Assembly: GCF_000003815.2 (NCBI RefSeq)
Contig: NC_049992.1
Location: 5,891,094-5,955,093 of the forward strand
Length of the DNA: 64,000 bases
Direction of reading: 5' to 3'
Origin: Branchiostoma floridae
Lineage: Eukaryota; Chordata; Leptocardii; Amphioxiformes; Branchiostomatidae
The position numbers and the translations under genes are program-made. Below, in pieces: positions 32,201 through 44,200 of this stretch. Numbering within the stretch: position 1 is the stretch's first letter; the number at the start of each line of letters is the position of its first letter. The notes under the pieces were generated by a model, which did not search any database, was not told the DNA's origin, and worked only from the letters and a program-made list of their open reading frames with translations.

Positions 32201-35200
32201 CCCCCTGCGGAGCAATGAGATCATCTTCCAATTCCTTGCCTTCTCAAGGTGATCATCATTGTTATGGTTTGAGTTCTCAGTTATATTACTTTTGAATCTA
32301 AGATCATTATTGTTATGGTTTGAGATCTGAGACTGTTATATCACTGTTGAATCTAAGTTCATTATTGTTACAGTTTTAAGATCTCATATTATTTTTTGAA
32401 TCTAAGTTCATTATAATTGTCATGGCTATATTGAAATCACTTTTGTTATTTTTGCTGTCATTTTGTTGGATGGTCCCCCAACTCTTCTATGTTTTTGTTT
32501 ATTTGAAAACCCAATAAAAAAAATTTAAAAAAAAAAGACTAATTATAGAGATTGTTTGTAGCACTTTCCATGATCAGTTTCCCAAATTTTTGAATGTTGA
32601 TCGTTAATCAAAGAGCTTGTTTGTAGCACTTTCAATAATCATTTTTACAATTTTGATGATCAATAATGATGTATAGATAGAATTGAAGTAGTACCTTCAA
32701 GTTGGTAACTTCAGTTTTAGGGAATGCATCTAGTCAAATTCGACCTGTGGGAAGGCCCGAACCAAAGGGCGATATGGAATACCCCTTGTTGTATTTTGTT
32801 TATATCATGCTAACCAGAGAAAATCGCAGAAAGAGAGAGCAAAAGACGTGTCACCAAATTCACATCGTGTACACAACTTCATCAATTCAAACATAAGAAT
32901 ATGGCAAAAGAAGAAATGCTGGTTCAAATTTTTGACAGCGGTGCACTCAAGCGAGTTTGAATTATTTGAATCCAATTATAGAGCCCCAGGAAGTACTGTA
33001 AAATACAGACCAGTCAGAACACTGATATAGAATGTAAATATAGACCGGGTATGATATAAACAATGTCATGTATATTAGATACAGGTACAGAATATTTAAA
33101 TAGACTTCTTTTTTTCAATCTGTACAGGATTCTGTCAGCCCAGCCGAGTGGCTCTATGACCTCCCAGCCCAGCACTGTGTTCTTCACTCTACAGTTCTAC
33201 AGGTTTCCTCCACTCATCACGGAGAGGTAATTGAAAAAGGAACATCATTTCAAGCTACTTCACATGTAACTCTCATGAAGTAAATAAGTCTACCTTCAGA
33301 TTCTTTGCAAGCAAGAATGTATTCCTTGTTTCCAAATCTGCATAAAAAGATGTTACTCTAACTTGTACTTGACAATGTAAGTATATTGTAAGTTTTTTGA
33401 TACCTGTCAATGATTGAAAACTAAAATACAACTAACAGTGTACAGTTCTTCATCTGATTACATTCAATCACGATAAGAGAGGGAAGTTTAATAAGTAATA
33501 GGCTTCGAAACAAAATACACCCTTCTGATGCTGTTATATATCAAATGTTTAAAACGTCATGCTACTACTAGTCTTAATCACTGTAACAGTGATGCACTGG
33601 TTTCTTCTCAAAAGTACATTTTTCGCAAGCGACAGTGCCAGGTTCCGAACCAGGTGCCGTGTTTACTATGACATCATAGACAGAATGAAAATCACTACTG
33701 CTTCATTGATGCTTTAATGTTGTTTTTCAGACTCCTGCTGGGCACCGCAGACAAGCAGCTAACCTCCGACCCCGGCTCCATGCCTTGTATCCTGTATAGA
33801 ATCAACAAAGATGGGACAGTGGTACAGACTCCCCCTGGCTGTCAGGTGTGGTACTGCAACTGATTCAAGATTACATTTCACTAGTTTATGTAGACCTACT
33901 TATGTCATGAATGTGTGTGGCAGGTTGTAGTTTAGTGTAACCATCAGCTTGTCCAAAACATGTACCTGCAAAGCTGGTATGTTATGCTGAAGGGTGAGTT
34001 TATTGCCTGTACAAAAACAGGAACAGGACCTGGTGTGTTACGCTGATGGGGGGTTATACAGGCTATATAGATACAGCAGAATGTTTCAAAGTTTACCCTT
34101 CATTTTCAAAGATAACCAAGGACTTATACATGCATATGAAGTGAAACACATACAGCAATTATACAAGTCATGTACATTTTGTGTATGAAACCAACAACCT
34201 AATATGCATAATATGCAGAAAAAAATCCAGCTTTCCAGTTAGATTCCCTAATTCTTTCCTTTTCTGTGTAAGATTTCAATTTTCAGAAAATATTGTCATT
34301 ATCTTTGTCGGCCATGTTTTACCCACCATCCCCAGACCAAGTACCACATGGACCCATCCTTCCTGAAGCCTGGAGAAGCCAGACTATTTGTGCAGTATCT
34401 GTCAGTGCAGACCCTGCACATCGATGTCTGGGACGGAGACTCTCTCTTACTCATAGGGTCAGGTGCTATGGATCTCAAGGTAAACAAACAAACAAACAAA
34501 CAAACAAAAATAAACAAACATGTGCGGCTAACATAATGTGTAGAGTAGTAGTGGTATGCCGTGAATCTCAGATGTTTATACATGAAGCATATACAAGGTA
34601 TATGTAGCACCAGGCACAGCACTGTTAGATGTGAAAGTTATTTAGCACAAAGGACCACAATGCTAAAGGATTTTAATGTTAAACTAGGGACAGTAGTGTT
34701 GGTGTGAACGCCATTCAGCACCAGGGACAGTAGTGTCAGTGTGAATGTCATTCAGCACCAGGGACAGCAGTGTCAGTGTGGATGTCATTCAGCACCGGGG
34801 ACCGCAGTGTCAGTGTGAATGTCATTTGGCACAAGGGACAGCGGCCGGCAGTGTCAGTGTGAATGTCATTTGGCACAAGGGACAGCAGTGTCTGTGTGAA
34901 TGTCATTCAGCACCAGGGACAGCAGTACAGTGTGGATGTCATTCAGCACAATGGGCACCAATACCGGATGAGTGTGAATGTCATTTAGCATCAGGGACAG
35001 CAATATCAGTGTAAATGTCATTCAGCACCAGGGACAGCAGTGTCAGTTTGACTGCCATTTATTGCAAGGGACACCAATACCAGTGGGAATGTTCATTATG
35101 GGGGACAACACTATGACTATGAGTGGGAATATCAGCAAAAGGGACTTTTTTTTTGGCAGACTCTGAGGTTTAAAACCCCAGACAACCTCCGCCAGTGTAG

Positions 35201-38200
35201 GGGGTCCTTGGAAACATTTAGGGTGGCTCTTTTTTAGCATTTCCAAAGCCAATACCAAACCACAACAACTGATCTTACTTGTTAAATGCAATATCTATTG
35301 TTTTCCCATGTTTTTCAGCACCTGTGCAGACAGGGTCGTGAAGCTGTCCAGGTGACCCATGAACTTGACATCATTACAACAGAGTACTCTGAGGACACAC
35401 CAACTCTTACAGGGGACCTGGTTAGTGCCTTGTTGTTAGAGTTGTTGAGTTTAAATCCCTGACAGGTCACAATGTTTTGCACTTAGGAAGGACACATTTC
35501 ACCAATGACCTCATGCAATTCAGGTGTAAATGAATACCTAGCTTTAGTTTGTGACAAATAATGCACAATTCTTAAAGCCTTACTTCATGTGTATAGACCA
35601 GGGGAGGCAGTGTGCGACCAGTCGGCGTGAGCACTGTCCTGAAGGGGAGACTACACCTGCGCATGGCTAATGTGGGACACCTGCAGGACAGGTCAAGGGG
35701 AGACGGGGCAGGTAAGTGTCACGCTAGGCACCTGGTACAGGTGAAAAAAACACCTGTTTACAGCACCTGATACCCTCCTTTACTGAGGACCTGATACCCT
35801 CCATCTGATACTGAAGTGTTAAAAACCCTCTTCATCTGAATGAAATAGACTGATTCCATAGCTCTGCTCATTATCGAAACATAGAAATGTAAAGTAAAAA
35901 CAAAAAAATGCAAACATTGTACTCTCTGATTGGTTAAGCTGCTGTTTGCCATTCTCTCATTGGTTGAGCTGCTAATTGTGATGGACAGTCATGTAGGATC
36001 GGTCTATTGTTCGTCACATTGGGATCCTATCCATGCAAGCATTTTCTTTTAAACAAATACAAACTTGCTGCATTTAGATCTACCCTTAGCTGGTGGAAGA
36101 TTAACACGACAACAAGAAAACGACTCATTTGAGCAAATCAGGCCAGGTGCTACATGTACGTAGCAAATAAGTTGTAATAACATAGGCCACACCAATTGGA
36201 AAAGTTGGTTTTATCATGAAAATTTATAAAAAATATTTTATACTCTGTTTCCATGTTAATGTTACCATCTCTGCCATTAATGTCTTATTAGTTAGATTGA
36301 TTTGGCTTTATTTAAAGTTGTAAATCAAATACAAAATGTTTGGAAAATGTGTTACAGTGCAGACCTCATACCAATGTTTCTCCTATTTTTGTTAACCAAC
36401 CATCTATAGTGACAGTTCCAAAACCTCCATCCAGAGTGGTTCTACCTGCATCTGCTCACATGGGGTCTACCACAAGTTCAGGTCAAGGAAGTCCGTGTAA
36501 GTAAAGACGTCCTTAGTGTGACATCTTTAAACTGTACTTTTTGCACTGTATGTCACGTAGCATTAAGCAATTAAACAAGCCCAGCCATGGATCCAGGTGT
36601 GCATGCAGAGGTCAAAGGTTAAGGCCCATCACTTTTTGGACCTTAGAATAGATCAAGTTAGACTTAGAGACTCAGTTGAAATCATAACAGTCGCTCACAG
36701 TTTTGGCACTTTTGAAAAAGACTTGGCTTTCAGTATGAATAAAAGACTTAGAGTAACAACAGTAATACTGTTAATCTCAAAAGCTACCAACAGCAGACTT
36801 GTATGTAAAGAGATTAAAAATAAGTATGCTTTTAACTATCATAAACTAGGACTTAATGTTTGATTTCCAAACCATGGCACACTGATCATTGCACAATGTC
36901 AAAAAGAACAATTTGGAATTTATTCACAATCATTCTATCTTATACAATGCCTATAGCATTGTATATAGATGTCTCTTTTCACTCAGAACTAGACTGCATG
37001 TAAGTTTAAGATGAATTTCCAGTTTTAAGTTAGAAGTGTTAAAAAGAGATGCATTTTTATACATGTCATTATAATTGCAGTGATGAAACAGAAGACTGCG
37101 AAGAGACTGGCAGAGACAGACAACGAGCTTGCACTGGTGCTGACTGCACGGAAGGACCCTAATATCACCCAGCTAGCAAGTTTGGTAAGAAAAATTATGT
37201 TTAAGAAATAAATCATCTGATCATGATATATTAACTGCAACTATGGTATATATGCCTAGTAGATAAATGTTGGTATCAGTCAGTTCTAATCAGCAATGGT
37301 TAGAAATTTACAAACATACCTGTCCCTGGTGCTGAATACTTTTCACTCACAAACATACCTGTCCTTGGTGCTGAATACTTTCCACTCACAAACATTCCTG
37401 TCCTTGGTGCTGAATACTTTCCACTCACAAACATTCCTGTCCTTGGTGCTGAATACTTTCCACTCACAAACATTCCTGTCCTGGTGCTGAATACTTTCCA
37501 CTCACAAACATACCTGTCCTTGGTGCTGAACATTTAACACTCACAAACATACCTGTCCTTGGTACTGAATACTTAACACTCACAAACATACCTGTCCTTG
37601 GTACTGAACATCTAACACTCACAAACATACCTGTCCCTGGTGCTGAACATTTAACACTCACAAACATACCTGTCCCTGGTGCTGAATACTTTCCACTCAC
37701 AAACATACCTGTCACTGGTGCTGAATACTGGACACTCACAAACATACCTGTCCTTGGTGCTGAATACTTAATACTCACAAACATACCTGTCCTTGGTGCT
37801 GAATACTTAATACTCACAAACATACCTGTCCATGCTGCTGAGTACTTTCCACTCACCAACATACCTGTATTTAGTGTTTGAACACTTTCCACTCACAGAA
37901 TACCTTTCCTTTATGTGCTTATATACTTTTTCTACTGCAATAGATATGCAGACTTTTTTTAATTTTTTAATTTCAGTATGTTTAACAAACATGCAGATTT
38001 TTTGAAATCATGGCAAGTTGTTTTGGTCTCGCTAAGTTATAGAGTATGTATGCTACAGTTTGATTGAGACAATATTGAGATTTTCAGAATACTTCAACAT
38101 CTGATTCAACTCTCATAATTCTACTGGATGCCAGAAAAAAAATACAAAATCTAACGTTATCTAAAGGGATGTACAAAAAATCAATGCAGTAACCCTGAGG

Positions 38201-41200
38201 TATATACACCTCAGATATTTAGGTGTTCAAGACTATCATAAGATGGCCTCAGTCTGTAAGAATGTTTTTCAATGTGGCAGTATAATAAAACCTGGGAATT
38301 ATTAATCTCCAAGCAGATCCTACAGTGCCATAAGATAGTATCAAAGCTGGCCAAGGAGTATAGCTGGCTAAGGGAGTCAAACGGGCACCGGAGTTTTATA
38401 CTATACATTACGCACCGTGGATCTGGTTGGAGATTAGGAATTATGAGAGTTGACGTTACCAGCACTCAGATGATCTTCAGGCTAATTAGAGTCAGTCTAC
38501 ATGTAGTTCAGAGATTTACCGATAATCATGACATATTTTCTGTGCCATTGTTTACAGGATACCGGAGGAGAGTTGGACTCTGTCCGGAAGAGGAAGTTGG
38601 CTCGTATGCAGGCCGTCAGACAGACCCAGGGCTGTGAAAAGGACCTCAACACTGTCAACACAGTACTGGTATATCAGGAGCATTATATTCACTCACTATT
38701 TTTTTGATTTTATTTATTTTGCAAGAGATAACATAAAACAAATTAATGGATGAAAGTACATGCAGGGGGGAAGAAAAAAGCCTCGTGGCTTATACATAGT
38801 CTTCCTCCAAAGTAACAAATAATAATACAATTTAACAATTCATAAGCTGAATAAAGATTGGATAGATATGTAAAAATTATACATTAGACAATAATGTAAC
38901 CAAAAGAATTATATCAATTAACAAAATGGAAGGAAATCATGATAGTTCAATAAAACTATCCAGTCTTATGGACTATCATCTGTTCCCTGTCTTTTTAGGG
39001 TTTTATCTACTTTCATGTTGAATTTATTTATTTATCTTGTCGGGTAGTCCTTCAGTTTTCGAGAAACTGATTTCCAAGGCAGCCCTTGAAAATTTGATAT
39101 TTTCTATTTTGATTTAGATTTTTCATAATCAATTGTAATATACAATCTACGTCCATCAAGACTGCATAGATTGATTGCATCACTTTTATGGAGATTGCAT
39201 ATTAAATATAGTTTTCATATATAGGTATATGCATCTGCGTGATATATGCAGACTGCTCACCGTTTGATATAATATACACTCACAGATAGCATTTACCTGT
39301 ATGCAGTTTGCGTTTATTGTACCATGTATGGAGATTTTCTTGTTTTAGTTTGGAAATCTAAAAAATTGATGGAGATGCTTCTAAAGAATGTTTTGTTAGT
39401 TGTATTCACTTTTTTCTATGTCATCCCAGCTGCAGAAAGAGGAGAAGGCCCAGAAGACCAGAGATCTGCGGACAGTGGAGCTGTACAGAGAGCAGACCAA
39501 ACATGACGGCATCACCAGCATGCTGTCTCAGGTGATCCTTTTAGTTTTATTCAAAATAGATGTCTAAATGTACAGGATTGTACAATCTTGAACTGTGTAA
39601 TATATACTCTTATCATATAGCCAGGCACCAGGGACCAATCAGAAGGCCCCGTACCGCGTAGGTTATGGGGCCGTAACACATAGATTCCGGCCAGGCCATT
39701 TTCGATGGTCAGAATGAATCGACACCGGTACCTGTGTCGATTTGTATTGACACCGGCAGCAGTGTCAATGCACTGGTTTCGATTAATTCTGACCAATCAG
39801 AAGGAGCAATACACACAAGACAGTAAGGGATATGCAGGCATTGGCCAATCAAAAGGAGCGAAACATATGCCAGAGCAGAAAAAATAAGTACCAATTCGAA
39901 ATGCATGTTATGTAAAGAAAATAAAGTACCCCGTACAGAAGCTAAAGAAAATGTTAAGTTGTGGGGGAGCATTATCCGATTGGAAGGCCGGGCCATAACT
40001 ACCACATTCAGCACCAAGGACAGGCACTGAACTCAATGCACATGATTTTCACAAGTACCTGTCAATGAAAAATGCCCCGAAAATGGTCCATTGCACTTTT
40101 CTGGTTCCAAAGTGTGGTCAGGTCAATGAATTAGAAATTTCAGCAACAGGAACTAATAAGTATTCTATCTAGTGGTTTACTCATTGTTTCAAGCCACACA
40201 TAAATAGTCTGCATTTTCAGGTTAAATTGTAGCTTATGAGGCTGATTTGAATTAGCAACAAGAAATAGTTAAGTTCTCTTGTTCCAGGTCATCACCACCC
40301 ACTACACAGTCTTCCCCAGTCTTGGCACTGCTGAGTTCTTTGAGTTTGTGCTGAAGAACCCGTACAATGTGGAGCACACCATCACTGTGGACTGTGACAC
40401 TCCGCAACTCAGGTGAGAAGGGAAAAAAGGGATACTTGTCACGAAATTCTTTGGAAATAAAGCAGCTGTATGTTTTTATGTTACTGTAAATGCATTTAAG
40501 TTCGCGGTAGTAGAAAAATGGAGTGGTTTTAAGTTCGATGTAGCACCATTGACTGCAGTCTCACACTATAATGGAAAAATGTTCGCAGTGGTTTTAAGTT
40601 TGCCGCGAAGTAGTCACCATGAAAATCGAGAACACAAAAATACCGCAAACATTTCTGTGTTTGCAGTAGTTTGTTTTAAAGAAGCGCTGAAACACCAGGT
40701 GCATAATAATCATCAGTGTCAATTGGGACACCCCCCAACTCACTGGTAAGACATCAAAAAGTGACACCTGGCACTTTGTTTTTGAGCTGCAGCTCTGTAT
40801 TGTTGTGTTGACTTGACTTGATTTGTGTGTTAGTTAGATTCCTTTGAACGATAACCGTTTGTCCTGGGACAAAGGGATGGGTCCTGGAGACAGCTGTTTA
40901 AGTTTGTTATTAAATATGAAATTTTGTATGCTTTATATACCTTCAGCATCATCACTGATGTAAGAGAGTGGAGACAGTTTAAGCAGGCTCACGACCTGAA
41001 CACCCCCCTGGAGGAGAGCATGTTTGGTACGACCTCCACGTCCGGTCTCCCCGCCATCTTCCTGCGACCGCGGGAGTCGGTTTACGTCCCGTTCAAGTAC
41101 CAGAGTCTGCAGGCGGACCACACCGTGCAACCTCAGGTAACTGTAGTTTACCTTTATCCACATGGTAACCTGTATTCGTTGTTTTTTAAAATGAGGTATC

Positions 41201-44200
41201 AACGCATTATGTAGTTGACGGACGTTGGTTTCAAATTGTGATATTTTCATAGTATTTTAGCCTGAAACAGCTGTCTGTCAACTTGATATCCCTGAATACC
41301 CCGATTTTATAAACAGTGGATAAAGATTACCCTGGAGATAAAGGTAAACTAGCATTGACAAAATAATCATTGACAAAAAGCAGTTCCTCAAGCAACTGGA
41401 TATTATAAAAAAAAGTCTTGGAAACGGTCAGATGCTTCAAGTAGCATCCACTATCTTTCGTAGAGTGACACAAGGGGGTCTGTAACAGTTGAAAAGCAGG
41501 TTTTATGTCCTAACTGGGAATTTATATCCAAAGGAGTTGAAGACAATTCAAAGGAAGACGACGTCACATTTAGTATTGACCAGGACGTCTAACCTTCATC
41601 GACATCACAAAATAATTAGATTAGATGATTGAACAATGAAGATTTTCCAATCTAAGGCAATGCCAATTTGAGTATTGAAAATTATGCTTGACTGGAAAAA
41701 CGTAATGAACAAAAGCTTGTCTATGAGACCAGCATCATACATAGTACACAAGCTTGTTGTTGTTGACGCAATCTTGTCATGTTTGTCAACAGGGTCCTTC
41801 TGATACCATGGCACCAAATCTGACAACGCAACTGATGACGGGCTACCGTCCCAGCGTGCACCACTCAAGGAACATCAAGGTGTATTTTCGCGCCGACGAC
41901 CACCGTCCCGTGTCCATCCTTACCGTAAACGTGATCCCGCAACCTCACGTGGTCGACCAGACGTTTCGCTTCTACCACCCTGAACAGTCCTTCCTGAAGA
42001 AAGCTATAAGATTACCCCCCTACCACCAGCTACAAGGTACTGGATGATTTGTTTCATAGTAAAAATATGATACAGTGGAAGCCGTTTAATTGCAATTGCA
42101 CACCCAATTTGCAATGTATTTTGTGCAATTATCTGGATGGTGCAACAATGCAAAGTTATCTAACTGGACCCCACCGGTTTGGGATTTGGGATTCTATGCA
42201 AATAACAGAAGTGTGCAATAATCTGTTGTGCAATTAACTGGCTTCTACTGTAATAATTATTGTAATAAACTGAAAATGGGGCTAATCTAATCTAAAATAC
42301 AGTTAGAACACCTTCCAGGTTGGTTGGCAGCTTTTATCTTACATATGATACTGGAGTAAGTGCTCTGAGAAGCATAATACATTGTAGGTAAATCCTGGAC
42401 AATAAAATTTATTTCCATTTCAGCACAGACGTGGAAATGTGATATATTTTTGGACAGTAATCTGCCTACCCGTATGCACGTCTTGCGATTCGGCATGACT
42501 CTATTTAATGTCCTATCTGAGGGACGGCCTTTACTGCAGTTTACGGTTACAGTACATATTTTTGAACTCATAACCTCTATGGTGACTGGACCAAACACCC
42601 TGCCATTAGGCCACACGGACACCACTATGCGTAACGTTACTTTATTTGCATTATATAGGCCGTAATGTGCCAGGTGGTTTGTTTTTCAGGTGCGGTAGTC
42701 ACGGCAGGTGGTTTCACCAGTGTCTCAGCCAGCTGCAGCGACCCCAATGTCATCTGTGAAACCAGGAAGGTCAAGGCGGGGGAGCCGCAAGACGTCTTCC
42801 TTAAAGTAGCCTGCGGCCCGTCTCCTTCTGTCAAGAAGTTCTTCGTGATCATCTACACGTGAGTCAAATTTGTCGCGCAGCTGTGCTACATTGTACTTTA
42901 TTTGTTTTGCATACCTGGTATACCGCCTAATGCCTTTACACAGTCAGGAATCTACTGTACAGTGCAAGCTGCATATCCGGACAGACTTATTGGATCCACT
43001 CACAACAGGAAGGACAAAAACACATCCCAACTTCACCCACATTCACAGATGGACAGAAAGCCACTTTCTTGAAGTTCTTAAAATTGCAGAACCCACAAAT
43101 TGTAGAAAAAGTGGGGGTTTTTGTCTTCCTCTGCTTCCCAAAAAGGAGTCAAACCCACCCGTTTGGAAATAGTCAAAACAAGGATACGAGTAGCCACCTT
43201 GTGACAATAATATGTTTAGCGCACTGTTCATTGTCACATACTTATGTATGTCTCCTATGTTTCCACCAATTTTGTACTTGCAATTAGCAAAAAAGAAGTC
43301 AACCTTTTAGAAATAGTCAAAACTAGGCTATGAGTAGCCACCTTGTTACAATAATTATGTTTAGCGCACTGTTCATTGTATGTTTCCACCATGTACTTGC
43401 AATTAGCCCCCGAGCTTGAACTAATACAAATAAACTTTGTTGATGCACACAAAACTGAATTCTTCCTTGTCCAGGGACCCTCACCAGTCGAAGCCGTGTC
43501 AGATCTGGCAGTTCTACCTCCATGCCCTACAGCGGGTGGACATCAGCTGTGTGGAGGGGCAGACAAGTCGCTTCTCTCTCATCCTGCGGGGAACCAACGC
43601 TTCTCGTCTGGTCAGGGTCTTCCCCTCCCACCCCACAGAGATACAGGTGTGTACAGAGATACAGTTGTGTTAGGTCCCACTCCACAGAGATACAGGTGTG
43701 TTAGGTCCCACTCCACAGAGATACAGGTGTGTTAGGTCCCACTCCACAGAGATACAGGTGTGTTAGGTCCCACTCCACAGAGATACAGGTGTGTTAGATT
43801 TCTTTATTTCACACTGTGTGTGTTAGGGTTTGGTATCCCGAAGGGAACCAACGCCTCCCGTCTGGTCAGGGTCTTCCCCTCCCACCCCACAGAGATACAG
43901 GTGTGTTAGGTTACTTTATACAGGTGTGTTAGGTTACTTTATACAGGTGTGTTAGGTTACTTTATACAGGTGTGTTAGGTTACTTTATACAGGTGTGTTA
44001 GGTTACTTTATACAGGTGTGTTAGGTTACTTTATTTCACAGTGTGTGTTAGGTTACTTTATTTCACAGTGTGTGTAGGTGTAACTGTATCCTGAGGGGAA
44101 CCAACGCTTCTCGTCTGGTCAGGGTCTTTCCCTCCCACCCCACAGAGATACTGGTGTGTACAGAGATACAGGTGTGTTAGGTTACTGTATTTCACTGTCT

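Noticed and set aside
34745-35014. Repetitive 89-residue frame
   Set aside because: Translation of the intron 18 minisatellite.
37300-37892. Antisense frames with a 13-residue repeat ([13 protein letters not shown])
   Set aside because: The 39-bp minisatellite unit is divisible by three, so frames stay open automatically. It lies in an NPHP4 intron and has no other coding evidence.
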